NCBI RefSeq assembly: GCF_042652965.1
Contig: NZ_JBHSHL010000038.1
Coordinates: forward strand, 1-32,356
Direction of reading: 5' to 3'
Length of the DNA stretch: 32,356 bases
Source of the DNA: Filifactor villosus
Lineage (GTDB): Bacteria; Bacillota; Clostridia; Peptostreptococcales; Filifactoraceae
Numbering within the stretch: the stretch's first letter is position 1; each line of letters starts with the position of its first letter. The position numbers and the translations under genes were made by a program. This document shows, piece after piece, positions 1 to 8,201 of this stretch. Under the pieces are notes generated by a model. The model saw only the letters and a program-made list of their open reading frames with translations, was not told where the DNA came from and ran no database searches.

Positions 1-56
1 GGGAGTGGCTAAAATAACGGGCCGTTTTTCGATGAGATCCCTGGACCATTTTTCGC

Positions 57-233
57 TTGACAAATACAGATAAAAAAGGCATTAGCACAAAGAGAAAGAT
101 TGGAAAGACCACCTATGAGGTTGTTGTCCACTTCAATGAAAATGCAACTGAAACAATGCAAGATAAACTTACAAGAATAATGCTGAGGGAGCTTAGGAGA
201 AAATCGAACGAAAAAAAAGATGATTTTGATTAA
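57..233 (+). CDS. tnpW: TnpW-like transposon-encoded small protein
   Basis: A 58-codon frame, recognisable by the core RKIGKTTYEVVVHFNENATE followed by a basic helix. This matches the TnpW family of small proteins carried by Tn4451-like and other clostridial conjugative or mobilisable elements; their biochemical role is not established. An in-frame stop at 33-35 limits the 5' end, so the only plausible start is the TTG at 57. There is no convincing ribosome-binding site, so expression is uncertain. The gene ends 14 bases before the traG fragment begins, which is not the normal neighbour arrangement and marks a deletion junction. Family assignment is by motif memory; the length is close to the family's usual size. 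Confidence 0.6.
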   Translation: MTNTDKKGISTKRKIGKTTYEVVVHFNENATETMQDKLTRIMLRELRRKSNEKKDDFD

Positions 234-247
234 AAGGTCCTTGACAA

Positions 248-1069
248 GTAGCAACAGACAAAACTGCCAAGAGCATATTGATTTCCTGTGGTGCAAGGCT
301 TGCTCCTTTTGATATTGGTGAGCTTAGAGAGTTGATGAGTGAAGATGAACTGGAGCTTGACACCCTTGGAGAAAAAAAGACGGCTCTATTCGTCATTATT
401 TCGGATACTGATGACACCTTCAATTTTGTGGTATCTATTATGTACTCGCAGCTCTTTAACCTATTGTGTGATAAGGCTGATGACGAGTATGGCGGTAGGC
501 TTCCGATTCATGTGAGGTTTCTTCTGGATGAGTTTGCAAATATCGGTTTGATTCCAAAGTTTGAGAAGCTGATTGCAACTATCAGAAGTAGAGAGATTTC
601 GGCGAGCATTATCTTGCAAGCACAATCTCAGCTAAAGGCAATTTACAAGGATCATGCAGACACCATTGTCGGTAACTGTGATAGTACCTTGTTTTTAGGA
701 GGGAAAGAGAAAACAACATTAAAAGAGCTTTCCGAAACACTTGGAAAAGAAACCATCGACCTGTATAACACTTCAGAAACAAGGAGTAATCAAAAGAGCT
801 TTGGATTGAATTACCAAAAGACCGGGAAAGAGCTGATGAGCCAAGACGAGATTACGGTTATGGATGGAGGAAAGTGCATCTTTCAGCTTCGAGGTGTTCG
901 ACCTTTTTTGTCGGATAAATTCGACATCACAAAGCATAAAAATTATAAGCTCTTAGAGGACTACGACAAGAGAAATTCCTTTGATATTCAGAAGTATCTT
1001 GCCACAAGAGAAAAAGCAAAATTAAGAAAAAATACAGTGATTACAAGAATGAATATTCAACTTGATTAA
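248..1069 (+). pseudogene. traG: 5'-truncated VirD4/TraG type IV coupling protein
   Basis: This is the C-terminal half of a conjugative coupling ATPase, which docks the relaxase-DNA complex onto the type IV secretion channel at the inner membrane. The visible part starts at codons for AKSILISCGARLAPFDI and includes the Walker B-like LLDEFANIG, the IILQAQSQLKAIY sensor region and the GNCDSTLFLGG segment of ICE VirD4 proteins. Full-length relatives have about 600 residues; roughly the first 320, with the membrane anchor and Walker A P-loop, are missing. Homology starts just after a stop at 242-244, so the break lies at about 233-250, directly behind tnpW. An in-frame TTG at 278 could start a 263-residue product, but without the P-loop it could not work as a pump. 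The 3' end looks native. Confidence 0.85.
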
Positions 1070-1153
1070 ATGACAGAATGTGGAAAAAGTGATAAAATGG
1101 GATGGATAATAAATTTATAAATCAAAATTCATCAGAAAAGAGGAATGAATCGG

Positions 1154-1927
1154 ATGAATATTGAAGAGATAACAAGTTATATGTATGAGCAATTAAATGA
1201 GGATGTTTCTTTAGAGGCAGTTGCCAGGCACTTTCATTATTCCTCTTCCTATTTTTCTCGTCAATTTAAAAAAATAACAGGTGTAACCTATCGCAAGTAT
1301 TTAGAGTCCATGCGTATACAAGTAAGTATGCGAAAATTTTTGATGGAAGAGGGTAATGTAACGGATGTTTCAGGACAGGTAGGATATGAATACAGTAGTA
1401 ATTTTTCAAAAATTTTTCGTAAACATACAGGTGGCAAAGCCAAGGGATATAAAAAAACTGCGTGTGTAGCTTATCGGCTTTTAAGGGATTTTATGGATAG
1501 AAAAGGGAGTTTGTGGTATCGGCATCTGAAAGATGTAGATACACAAAATAGACTCGAAGTTTCTCTATTGTATCCGGAAGGCTATAAGCCTGAATTAGTT
1601 TTTGTCGGTCTTTTTTCGGAGCCACTCCCTAATCAGGTGCCTATTGTGGGATTGGCTACAACCAATATAGAGTCAATTTTATTGGATAAAATTCCAAAGG
1701 GAACCTATTACTTGTTGGCATGCGATACATCAACAAGCGCTAGTTTTTTTTCAACATTTATTATGCTGGATAATTATCGTGGCATTCATGATAGTCCTTT
1801 AATTTTCGAGTATCAATCCACTTATACTGTCTATCTGTTTATGGAAGAACCTCAGCCATATCATCCGTTGATTACGGTTAACCTTCCAAAATTGGTTATG
1901 GACAGTCTTCTAAAAAGGTCAAAATAG
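1154..1927 (+). CDS. AraC/XylS-family transcriptional regulator
   Basis: The N-terminal ~100 residues hold the two helix-turn-helix motifs of the AraC family: LEAVARHFHYSSSYFSRQFK and the second around VTDVSGQVGYEYSSNFSKIF. The C-terminal ~150 residues form an effector-type region I do not recognise. Having the DNA-binding domain at the N terminus matches Rob/SoxS-like regulators fused to a C-terminal ligand domain. An AAGAGG box at 1138-1143 sits about 10 bases before the ATG at 1154, so that start is preferred over the ATG at 1145, which abuts the box. The gene lies between the truncated traG and a TfoX fragment, where ICE transfer genes would be expected, so it is probably cargo. The target genes are unknown. 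Confidence 0.85.
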   Translation: MNIEEITSYMYEQLNEDVSLEAVARHFHYSSSYFSRQFKKITGVTYRKYLESMRIQVSMRKFLMEEGNVTDVSGQVGYEYSSNFSKIFRKHTGGKAKGYKKTACVAYRLLRDFMDRKGSLWYRHLKDVDTQNRLEVSLLYPEGYKPELVFVGLFSEPLPNQVPIVGLATTNIESILLDKIPKGTYYLLACDTSTSASFFSTFIMLDNYRGIHDSPLIFEYQSTYTVYLFMEEPQPYHPLITVNLPKLVMDSLLKRSK

Positions 1928-2242
1928 GATAGTTTTTTTTGAAAAATATTTGATATACTATAACCCAAGCAGACAAGTAGGCTGATTATGGCGATATTTC
2001 GTATAGAGAGTACAGTATTAGTTATAATGGACTTAGACTTAAAATAGCCCGTTGGGAATCGAGTTAGTTTGGTAGAGGTATAATAATGAAATTTGATAAG
2101 AAAATTGCTGAGGCTATAAAATTGGAGTTGGAAAAACAGCTATCATCAGAAGTGTTTGAAGAACACTTATAGCAAACGACATAAATATCTGCACTTTCGA
2201 AATGTATCTCGATTCTATTTTGAAGAATAGGGATTCGGCAAA
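1928..2242 (+). other. Intergenic region with a 28-codon ORF
   Basis: This stretch separates the AraC gene from the TfoX fragment. It contains one short frame, 2086-2172 (28 codons, starting MKFDKKIAEAIKLELEKQ), preceded by a GGTAGAGG stretch. It may be the start of a lost gene or a small peptide gene. I see no convincing promoter, RNA gene or repeat here. Confidence 0.3.
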
Positions 2243-2533
2243 GTGAAAATAATTTTTGCGTTCACTATAGTTACAAAGAAAATGTTTGGTGGATTAGCTT
2301 TTATGGTGCATGGTAAGATGCTAGCGACTGCCAGCGGTAGAGATGGCGTTATGGTCATGGTGCGTATTGGAAAGGAGAGGCAAGATGCCCTTTTACCTGC
2401 ATCGGGTGCAAGTGTTACTGTTATGAAAGGTATCCCTCAAAAAGGCTATGTGGATCTTGATGAGGAAGGGGTTAAGGCATTGTCCTTCTGGATTAAAGAG
2501 GCTATAGCTTTTAATGATGAGTTAATGACCTGA
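2243..2533 (+). pseudogene. TfoX N-terminal-domain protein, 5' end replaced
   Basis: From residue 13 on the frame matches the TfoX/Sxy N-terminal domain: KKMFGGLAFMVHGKMLAT, the MVRIGKE strand, the MKGIPQKGYVDLDEEG loop and the terminal helix with FWIKEAIAF. Stand-alone proteins of this family have about 20-25 residues of helix before KMFGG. Here those are replaced by KIIFAFTIVT, which does not resemble the family, and the start would be a GTG without a clear ribosome-binding site. I therefore read it as a truncated copy. The biochemical function of stand-alone TfoX_N proteins is not well known; in Haemophilus the full-length homologue controls competence. If the short N terminus is tolerated the protein could still fold. 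Confidence 0.6.
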
Positions 2534-2701
2534 AAAAGAAACTACAAGATACCGTTAATAAATAGATGTGTTCGATTACCCATATAAATGTAATAATTAA
2601 AAAATTTTAATGTTTATTTTATGCGATTTATAATTTTTTAAAACTAAGTTATCGAACAGGTCTAATAGAAAATTTCAAAGTTCAAGAGAGAGGTGTTATC
2701 A

Positions 2702-3139
2702 ATGTATAAAGTTAATGTATTTTTGGGATTTAAAGATCAAGCAGAAGAAGCTTTTCAACTCTATAGTCAAGTGTTTAATACTCCGATAGAGAAAATCCTT
2801 AGGGTCAAAGATTTGCCTAATGGTACTGATTTTTCAAGTGAGGAAGGACAAAAAGTTGCATGGATGTGTCTTCAACTGGGAAGCATTCAGCTTTGGGGAG
2901 AAGATAGAGGTTATTTTGCACAATACGGCACAGAACCGGCAAATCCCAATCAGATTCCCCGCCAGTTTATTTCTGTCTATTTAGCTGATAAGACCGAGGC
3001 GGATAAAGTCATGGCAAAACTTGCTCAGGGAGGAAAAGTAATTCTTCCTTTCGGCTCTAATTTCTTCAGCCCGTACTATGGGCGTGTTGTTGATGCCTAC
3101 GGTATAGGATGGGAATTAATGGTACCTGGACAGCCATAA
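2702..3139 (+). CDS. VOC-superfamily (PhnB/glyoxalase-like) protein
   Basis: A 145-residue protein of the vicinal-oxygen-chelate fold, PhnB-like subgroup. It has the opening VFLGFKDQAEEAFQLYSQVF, the middle strand KVAWMCLQLGSIQLWGED, and the closing FFSPYYGRVVDAYGIGWEL, which is the usual 'D.FG..W' ending. Members fold as paired beta-alpha-beta-beta-beta units; many bind a metal or serve as antibiotic-binding proteins, and the substrate cannot be told from sequence. GAGAGAGG at about 2685-2692 supports the ATG at 2702 rather than the GTG at 2693. It appears intact and lies in the cargo segment between traG and ssb. Confidence 0.8.
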   Translation: MYKVNVFLGFKDQAEEAFQLYSQVFNTPIEKILRVKDLPNGTDFSSEEGQKVAWMCLQLGSIQLWGEDRGYFAQYGTEPANPNQIPRQFISVYLADKTEADKVMAKLAQGGKVILPFGSNFFSPYYGRVVDAYGIGWELMVPGQP

Positions 3140-3209
3140 CAACTATAATAGGAATACAAATAGAGTTGTTGGAGTATAGTATAAATTCCAGTTTGTCGAA
3201 ATATAACAA

Positions 3210-3372
3210 TTAAATGAAACCACTAAGAGGAAGTAAAAGCAAATAGCCGGTACTTCCTTTTTTGATGCTTAAAAACAAGGAGGATACGATGAGAATAAGG
3301 AACAGATCCCCAACTATATCGGTGGAAATAATCAGAATAGGCAAGTAGGTTAGGCGATAGAGAGAAATCCTA
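3210..3372 (+). other. Remnant of an ICE gene upstream of ssb
   Basis: There is no full gene here. A frame starting near 3276 reads QGGYDENKEQIPNYIGG and stops at about 3350. Its composition resembles the tail of an ICE-encoded protein rather than random DNA, and it may mark where cargo DNA rejoins the ICE backbone. A GGAGG (3281-3285) precedes an ATG that opens only a 19-codon frame. Confidence 0.25.
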
Positions 3373-3411
3373 TTGTCTATTTTTTTACGGGGAATACGAA
3401 AGGATAAAGAA

Positions 3412-3738
3412 ATGGACAAAGAAAAAATGATTAACATCAATGCCAGTCTTGTGGAAGAGCCTGTGTTTAGCTCGTTTGAAAAAGACGGCGAAGAGGTAAA
3501 GATTGCAAACTTCACTTTGGTGAAAAAGTACGGAGGTGGTAAGGAATACACCAAATGCTCAGTGTATGGCGAAAAAAGTGAGATGGCAAGGGGTTTTAAG
3601 AAAGGCGACTTGATCCATGTGTTCGGCTACTTCAAGGAAAGAGCTAAGGGAGATAAGATCTTTAAGAACTTCATCGTGAAATCCCTGAACAAAATTGAAA
3701 ACAAGAATAAGAATGAAGATAACAAGGAGGAAAACTAA
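3412..3738 (+). CDS. ssb: Single-stranded DNA-binding protein (ICE-type)
   Basis: A 108-residue OB-fold protein. Recognisable parts are the first strand ININASLVEEPVF, the central IANFTLVKKYGGGKEYTKCSVYG, and DLIHVFGYFKERAKGDK, as in the short SSB proteins carried by clostridial ICEs. The C-terminal tail is rich in N, K and E but lacks the DDDIPF-like acidic tip of chromosomal SSB. The predicted role is to coat transferred single strands in the recipient. The start at 3412 has AAAGGA six bases upstream. In intact elements this gene sits between traG/virD4 and Maff2, and it still directly precedes the Maff2 remnant (one base between stop and ATG). It is the only conjugation gene here that looks whole. 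Confidence 0.85.
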   Translation: MDKEKMININASLVEEPVFSSFEKDGEEVKIANFTLVKKYGGGKEYTKCSVYGEKSEMARGFKKGDLIHVFGYFKERAKGDKIFKNFIVKSLNKIENKNKNEDNKEEN

Positions 3739-3739
3739 T

Positions 3740-3877
3740 ATGGAATTTTTTACACAGGCAGTAGATGTATTAAAAGTTTTGGTAATGGCGGTAGGTGCAG
3801 GTCTTGGTGCGTGGGGTGTCATCAACCTTATGGAGGGGTACGGGAACGACAAACCGGGAGCAAAGCACAGGGCATAA
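3740..3877 (+). pseudogene. Maff2-family small membrane protein, frameshifted and truncated
   Basis: The frame begins MEFFTQAVDVLKVLVMAVGA and continues GAWGVINLMEGYGNDKPGA, which is the start of Maff2, a small membrane protein next to traG and trbL in clostridial ICEs. After PGAK the frame runs out at HRA-stop. The expected continuation, QGIKHLMAE, is found one frame over and stops at 3895-3897. A single-base change near 3865-3869 has therefore shifted the frame, and the second half of the protein (the usual length is about 65-70 residues) is gone. Nothing of the following trbL/virB genes remains. Confidence 0.8.
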
Positions 3878-4002
3878 AACATTTAATGGCAGAATAAAGA
3901 CGGAATGACACAACCACTCTCTAAAGTAAAAAATAGTAAATAAATAAAAGATGGAGCACACTTAATTTTTTTTTTGATATAATGATAAAAAAGAGTGACG
4001 AT

Positions 4003-4218
4003 ATGGTTTGAAATTATACTCCATTATGGATACAGCTTGCTCAGAAAGGCTTGAAGAAAACAGATGTGATTGTAAGGGCGGAATTTATCACCCATGTGAT
4101 GGTGCAGATAGATAAGAATAAGGATACCGCATTTAAGAATTTTGTGAAGAAGTTCGAATCACAGGGCATAATTTTCTTCGTTTTTGAGATAACTTTAAAG
4201 CAAATAGTAGATTTGTAA
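4003..4218 (+). pseudogene. Decayed copy of a small Cro/CI-type HTH regulator
   Basis: Translation from the ATG at 4003 gives M-V-stop-N-Y-T-PLWIQLAQKGLKKTDVI, the same as the intact gene at 11376 (NYRPLWIQLVQKDLKKTDVI). A TGA at codon 3 kills the frame, and the second half has drifted: the recognition helix and the 'LKNLEKICKAL' segment are unrecognisable. The DNA match to the 11376 gene is strongest over about 4018-4075. This copy sits at the left edge of the immunity-like gene array and the intact copy at its right edge. Confidence 0.75.
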
Positions 4219-4232
4219 AGAGGAAATGAAGT

Positions 4233-4511
4233 ATGGATGATAAGATTGATCAATGGATTAAGAAGAAACCTAACATTTTTCAAAAGATAGTAGCGACGGT
4301 ACTCTTTATTTTTGGTATTCTTTTGATGGTGGGGCCTGTCAAAAATTGGGATTGGTTATATACATCTGATAAAGAATACCATAGCGAATGGAGCATGGGA
4401 CAACTCAGCAGGTATTTTGGAAGAAAAACGGCATGCGTTATAGGGTTTATTGGCGGGGGTGTAATTTTTGCTGTCGGCTCTGCTTTTGTGTACAGTACAT
4501 TTTTTAAGTAG
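4233..4511 (+). CDS. Imm17-like two-helix membrane immunity protein
   Basis: A 92-residue protein with two predicted membrane helices (about residues 18-38 and 66-88) joined by a polar loop containing NWDWLYTS and YFGRKTACVIG. The 'NWDW ... FGRK.A' pattern between two helices is what I recall of the Imm17 family of immunity proteins in polymorphic toxin systems. The predicted location is the cytoplasmic membrane, blocking a toxin that acts there or enters through it; the partner toxin is unknown and absent from the window. A GAGGAAATGA stretch precedes the ATG. It is the first gene of the array and lies 14 bases after the dead regulator. Confidence 0.55.
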   Translation: MDDKIDQWIKKKPNIFQKIVATVLFIFGILLMVGPVKNWDWLYTSDKEYHSEWSMGQLSRYFGRKTACVIGFIGGGVIFAVGSAFVYSTFFK

Positions 4512-4535
4512 TTAAAAACATTTGAGGAGGAAAAG

Positions 4536-5120
4536 ATGTTTCCGAATTATTTAGATGGTGCAAAAGTTTTGTTCTATTCTCAAAAAGATGATTTCGGCAA
4601 AGTAAATTATAGTACCGGCGAAAAATATTCGGATATCAAGTATCTTGCGATATGCAGATACGGTAATAATAAAGAGTACTATCTATTTTCTTGCAATGAA
4701 GACTTTGAGGTGGTCGGTGATTTTTCTTTTGATAGCGTAGAAGAGTGTAAAGAAGTTGCAGGAAATTCAAATAAGGGCAAGGATATTATATGGACGGAAA
4801 AAACACAAAGTAAAGCGGAATTTACATTTGAAGAAATTAAGTATTTCTTGCTAAAAAGTATTGAAGAATATGACTGCGAAGCGGAACTTAGCATTTATTT
4901 TGAGGGCAAGCTCTATGAATATATGATTATTATCTATAAGGAATATTGTTCATTTCACCGCTGCGGTACAAAGGAGATTCGAAGCGGTGAGCGGAAATTT
5001 AAGACATTGGACGAATTATATATAGCAAGGCAAGTGGATGATATTGTCTTAGCGAGGGACTGGGATCATATCAATGCATTTGATTGTATGGATTTTGAAC
5101 TCTTGGGCTTTTGGGAGTAG
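4536..5120 (+). CDS. Hypothetical protein, probable immunity protein
   Basis: A 194-residue, acidic, cytosolic protein with no signal peptide or membrane segment. The N-terminal part (YLAICRYGNNKEYYLFSCN, then a VVGDFSFDSVEECKEVA segment) resembles a small beta-rich domain seen beside toxins in other bacteria. The C-terminal part (LKSIEEYDCEAELSIYFEG ... TLDELYIARQVDDIVLARDW) seems a separate domain. I cannot give a family name. A clean GAGGAGG lies just before the ATG. It follows the Imm17-like gene by 24 bases on the same strand. Assignment as immunity-like rests on context, size and acidity, not on a proven match. Confidence 0.5.
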   Translation: MFPNYLDGAKVLFYSQKDDFGKVNYSTGEKYSDIKYLAICRYGNNKEYYLFSCNEDFEVVGDFSFDSVEECKEVAGNSNKGKDIIWTEKTQSKAEFTFEEIKYFLLKSIEEYDCEAELSIYFEGKLYEYMIIIYKEYCSFHRCGTKEIRSGERKFKTLDELYIARQVDDIVLARDWDHINAFDCMDFELLGFWE

Positions 5121-5207
5121 AGAAGTTGGAGCAAACGGTATAACATTTTTTTAAATGGCAGGAAATAAACAATTTGTAAAGAGATTACGGATGGAGGGGA
5201 ATTACGG

Positions 5208-5747
5208 ATGGGCAGTCAATACTATTGGAAATGTTGGGAAGAGTGCATCTCTTATTTGGAGGAAAAAAACAAGCTGGAAATCATTGCTTTTTCAAAGGAG
5301 CTTGCTCAAAAATTTGGTGTGTCTTCTGAATTGATGGAAAAGATTTTTGCGGTCGATTTAAAAAGTTATTCTAAGAAAATCGACCACTATATGGAACAAT
5401 GTATCGAAAGGGCAAAAAAAGAATCGGCGAGGGCTCTTTGTCTTTATTATGATATCGAAAATGGCTGGGACAGTACAATATATATTTGCAAAGAGTTTAC
5501 TCGCGATAACAATCAATGGATTTCGTCTAAAATTTGGATTGAAATTGGAAAAGCACGGGGTTTTTCGGGAATTTATAAGAAAGAGGCGCATGGTGCATTT
5601 TTTGCAGATGATATAAGCACGGGCATTTGCATATTGCTTATGGTAAGGACGACATTGGCATTTAAAGAAGTTGTAGAAAAATACAAAGATTGCGGATTGC
5701 ATATAGGGATTACCTGCACGGACAGTGATTTTGTAAAAGTGCTTTGA
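5208..5747 (+). CDS. Hypothetical protein in immunity-like array
   Basis: A 179-residue cytosolic protein that I do not recognise. The first third is helical (YWKCWEECISYLEEKNKLEI, SKELAQKFGVSSELMEKIF). The middle is a beta-rich segment (ARALCLYYDIENGWDSTIYI). The end (SGIYKKEAHGAFFADDISTG, then DCGLHIGITCTDSDFVKVL) looks like alternating strand and helix. There are no membrane segments and no CxxC pairs. GGAGGGG lies about 7 bases before the ATG. It is single-copy and stands between two other unknown genes with gaps of 87 and 37 bases. Confidence 0.5.
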   Translation: MGSQYYWKCWEECISYLEEKNKLEIIAFSKELAQKFGVSSELMEKIFAVDLKSYSKKIDHYMEQCIERAKKESARALCLYYDIENGWDSTIYICKEFTRDNNQWISSKIWIEIGKARGFSGIYKKEAHGAFFADDISTGICILLMVRTTLAFKEVVEKYKDCGLHIGITCTDSDFVKVL

Positions 5748-5784
5748 ATGATTTATCGAAAGAGGTTGTTATTGAGGTGGTATT

Positions 5785-6666
5785 ATGACAAGTCTAAAAC
5801 CAAAAGATATTTTCCAAAAAATGGTGGATTATCTATTCTCTTACATGGAGCCTTACGGTTTTCGTTTAACGAAGAGCAATGAGATCAAGAAGAAAAATAA
5901 GTTATTTTCAACGAGAATTTTCTTTTTTAGAGACTACAAAAACTATATTGCGCCTGACGGTTCCTGGGGAACGGTAAATACCGAAATATATTGTTTTATC
6001 AATATTAAAGGGAAAGAAGGAGTTTATCGCTTGGATTTTGCGGATGTAGCCTATCATAGATTTCAGTTGTATGATAAGAATGCAAGAGATTTAAATTACA
6101 CTTTAGTAGATGAGATATGGAAAATCATAAAAGAAAACTATGTCAATGTAATTGTTGGATTGGAAACAAAGCCACATTCTCAGCTTTTAGCGATGCCTCT
6201 CGTACCGGAGACAACATCCAAAGATAGCAACCTATTTTACACTTGTTCGCTGAAAAGAGAATTGCTGGAAATATTTGATTTTCAGGATGTTCTTGATAAA
6301 TATGATAAAAACTCCGAATTTTATTATCGTCCACAAGAACAGGCAAAGCGTCGTCAAGATTCCTATTTTCTCACCAACGGTTCTCGTATAAATCGTGAAT
6401 TTTGCGAGAGACTGGATGAAACATATTTGTTTGAACTTTTGGATCGAGCCTATATTTTTTTAAAGACAACAGAGATACATACAGCGAGATTGGATGAAGA
6501 ATATCGTATTTGCAGAAAAAATCAATTTGCAGAAAAAGAAAGATTTGTGTTAAGTGTTTTTATGATTTTATACTGTGATGTTTATATTCCTTTTAAAAAA
6601 GAAGAGTCGGTTTCACAGCTGACTCAAGAAATTTCGGAGTTGCACATCAAGCTGTTCAAAGAATAA
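5785..6666 (+). CDS. Hypothetical protein (DUF4304-like N-terminal half)
   Basis: A 293-residue cytosolic protein. The first half (MVDYLFSYMEPYGFRLTKSN, FSTRIFFFRDYKNYIA, VNTEIYCFINIKGK) has the layout of DUF4304-type proteins: a helix, 'GF' and three strands. Proteins of that type often accompany toxin loci. The second half is helical and rich in charged residues, with no family I know. GAGGTGG is 4 bases from the ATG. A strong R1 repeat lies 115 bases after the stop. The resemblance is weak and the function is unknown. Confidence 0.5.
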   Translation: MTSLKPKDIFQKMVDYLFSYMEPYGFRLTKSNEIKKKNKLFSTRIFFFRDYKNYIAPDGSWGTVNTEIYCFINIKGKEGVYRLDFADVAYHRFQLYDKNARDLNYTLVDEIWKIIKENYVNVIVGLETKPHSQLLAMPLVPETTSKDSNLFYTCSLKRELLEIFDFQDVLDKYDKNSEFYYRPQEQAKRRQDSYFLTNGSRINREFCERLDETYLFELLDRAYIFLKTTEIHTARLDEEYRICRKNQFAEKERFVLSVFMILYCDVYIPFKKEESVSQLTQEISELHIKLFKE

Positions 6667-6781
6667 AATCACAAAAGTATGGAGAGAATTGAACCCGCTT
6701 AGCAATCTTGACATCGCACACTATTTTTGAGTACATGCTATCGAAATCTCATCGGATTTAGGCGTGGTGTAATTCATATAA

Positions 6782-6894
6782 TACTATTCTTCCTTTGAGT
6801 TGTGGATATAAACAATCTGTGACCATAGAAGATAAAGAGATTTTTCGCAGGTTGAAAAAAACGGATATATCCATACTTCTATTGGAGAATAGTA
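6782..6894 (+). repeat. R1 MITE-like element, copy a
   Basis: A 113-bp element beginning TACTATTCTTCC and ending GGAGAATAGTA, an inverted repeat that continues inward through GTGGATATA and TATATCC. The interior (AATCTGTGACC ... CGCAGGTTGAAAA) is also partly self-complementary, so the whole unit can fold as one long imperfect hairpin. Flanks are TAA on the left and TGA on the right, close to the TAA/TAA duplication seen at better copies. It fills much of the 340-base gap between two array genes (6667-7006); the rest of that gap shows no gene. This is the only R1 copy in the accessory island's gene array. Confidence 0.85.
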
Positions 6895-7006
6895 TGATAT
6901 GAGAATCAAGGTAAATTGATGTTATACAGCCGGTGAATATAGAATAAAGTGAAAAACATTTTGCGGATTTTTTTGTAGAACAAAGATATTTTTATGGAGG
7001 ATGCCG

Positions 7007-7882
7007 ATGATCTATATACTCAAAAATAAAGAAATGCCGTGGGGACCTTATGGAGAGATCCTATGGCAAGGAATCTATTATTTTGATAAGGAGAAAAAAG
7101 AACATTGTTTGTCAAGGACTGCGCCTTTTTGCCCCGGGATATACAGAAGTCAATATGATCGAGAGCGTCCGGTGATTATCGTAAGAGAGCAGGTAAAGGA
7201 AGTCATGGAGAACTGTTTTTCGGATCTCCGGTTTGCAAAAATCTTCAAAGAAAGAATTGTCAAATTGGATTGGCAGACATGGGATTTATCCGCAGACGAG
7301 CCTAAAATTTATCCTTCAGGCGATATGGATGCGGAAGAATATATCACTCGCAGAAAACATCATGAGGCTTTATCACAAGCATTAGGAAACCTATATGCCT
7401 TGATTCCGGAGAAGGAAGGATATGCTTATTATGACGAAAAAGAGCATGTGGAGAAGTTGGCAAGCTCTCCCCTCTCAACCAACGACATTTTTATTGCGGA
7501 TTCTTTAAAAAATCAGGAAATTTATGTGAGCGAAAAGATGAAATCATTTTTAGAGTCGAACTTTTCAAGTGCGATTTCCTTAGAGCCGGCAATATTGGGA
7601 GAGCCTGAACATCCCGAAGAATGGAGAGAAACATTTTTGCGGCGGGAGAGATTAAAAGAAAAATCGGAGAAAATGTCTGATAAAGACTGGCAGAGATGGC
7701 ACAGATTAAAGAACGAGGCACAAAAGCTGATTGAAGGAATAGAAGAGTTAAAGAGCGAAAATGCAAAAATGAGGCGGAAAGAAAAAATATTGCTCCTGCT
7801 AAACGAAGCGAATGAGATCTATCCCCTGAATACCGAGAAATGGATGCACGGATTTTGGGGTGTCAAAGTCACCACGGATTGA
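7007..7882 (+). CDS. Hypothetical protein, probable immunity protein
   Basis: A 291-residue protein that I do not recognise. An N-terminal beta-rich domain (GIYYFDKEKKEHCLSRTAPF, then PVIIVREQVKEVMENCFSDL) is followed by FKERIVKLDWQTWDL. Next comes a proline/aspartate linker with YPSGDMDAEEYITRRKHHEA, then a long charged helical region (residues ~200-270) likely to form a coiled coil. There is no membrane segment. GGAGG at 6996-7000 touches the ATG at 7001, so the ATG at 7007, six bases on, is the likely start. The gene has an AT-rich 112-base leader after repeat R1a and a 9-base gap to the next gene. Confidence 0.5.
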   Translation: MIYILKNKEMPWGPYGEILWQGIYYFDKEKKEHCLSRTAPFCPGIYRSQYDRERPVIIVREQVKEVMENCFSDLRFAKIFKERIVKLDWQTWDLSADEPKIYPSGDMDAEEYITRRKHHEALSQALGNLYALIPEKEGYAYYDEKEHVEKLASSPLSTNDIFIADSLKNQEIYVSEKMKSFLESNFSSAISLEPAILGEPEHPEEWRETFLRRERLKEKSEKMSDKDWQRWHRLKNEAQKLIEGIEELKSENAKMRRKEKILLLLNEANEIYPLNTEKWMHGFWGVKVTTD

Positions 7883-7891
7883 GGGTTAGCA

Positions 7892-8197
7892 ATGAAGGAT
7901 TTGATTGAGAACAATTATTATTCGGAGAATAAAAGCTTTATGTATTATCTGCACGAAGAAAATAGATTTAATATAGAAGCACTAAACGATTTATGTGAAT
8001 ATATTCGAGCTCAAAAAACAGTTGATAAAGAAACTTGCAAAAAATTATTTTTTATTCAAATACAGATATTAAAGCATATCATTTATCATTTTGACAGTAA
8101 TGATATGAGCGTAATTAAAGATTTACCGAGTGAGTATTCTCATTATCTTGATGATTTGCAAAAAAGTGTTGAAGTATATATAGAAAAATGGAGGTAG
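7892..8197 (+). CDS. Small all-helical hypothetical protein
   Basis: A 101-residue protein predicted to be entirely alpha-helical (LHEENRFNIEALNDLCEYIR, ETCKKLFFIQIQILKHIIYH, YLDDLQKSVEVYIEKW). It has no membrane span, signal or metal motif. It is translated from an ATG with a weak GAGGG upstream, 9 bases after the previous stop and 4 bases before the next ATG, so it is probably co-expressed with both neighbours. Size and position fit an immunity protein, but no family is recognised. Confidence 0.5.
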   Translation: MKDLIENNYYSENKSFMYYLHEENRFNIEALNDLCEYIRAQKTVDKETCKKLFFIQIQILKHIIYHFDSNDMSVIKDLPSEYSHYLDDLQKSVEVYIEKWR

Positions 8198-8201
8198 TGA
8201 T

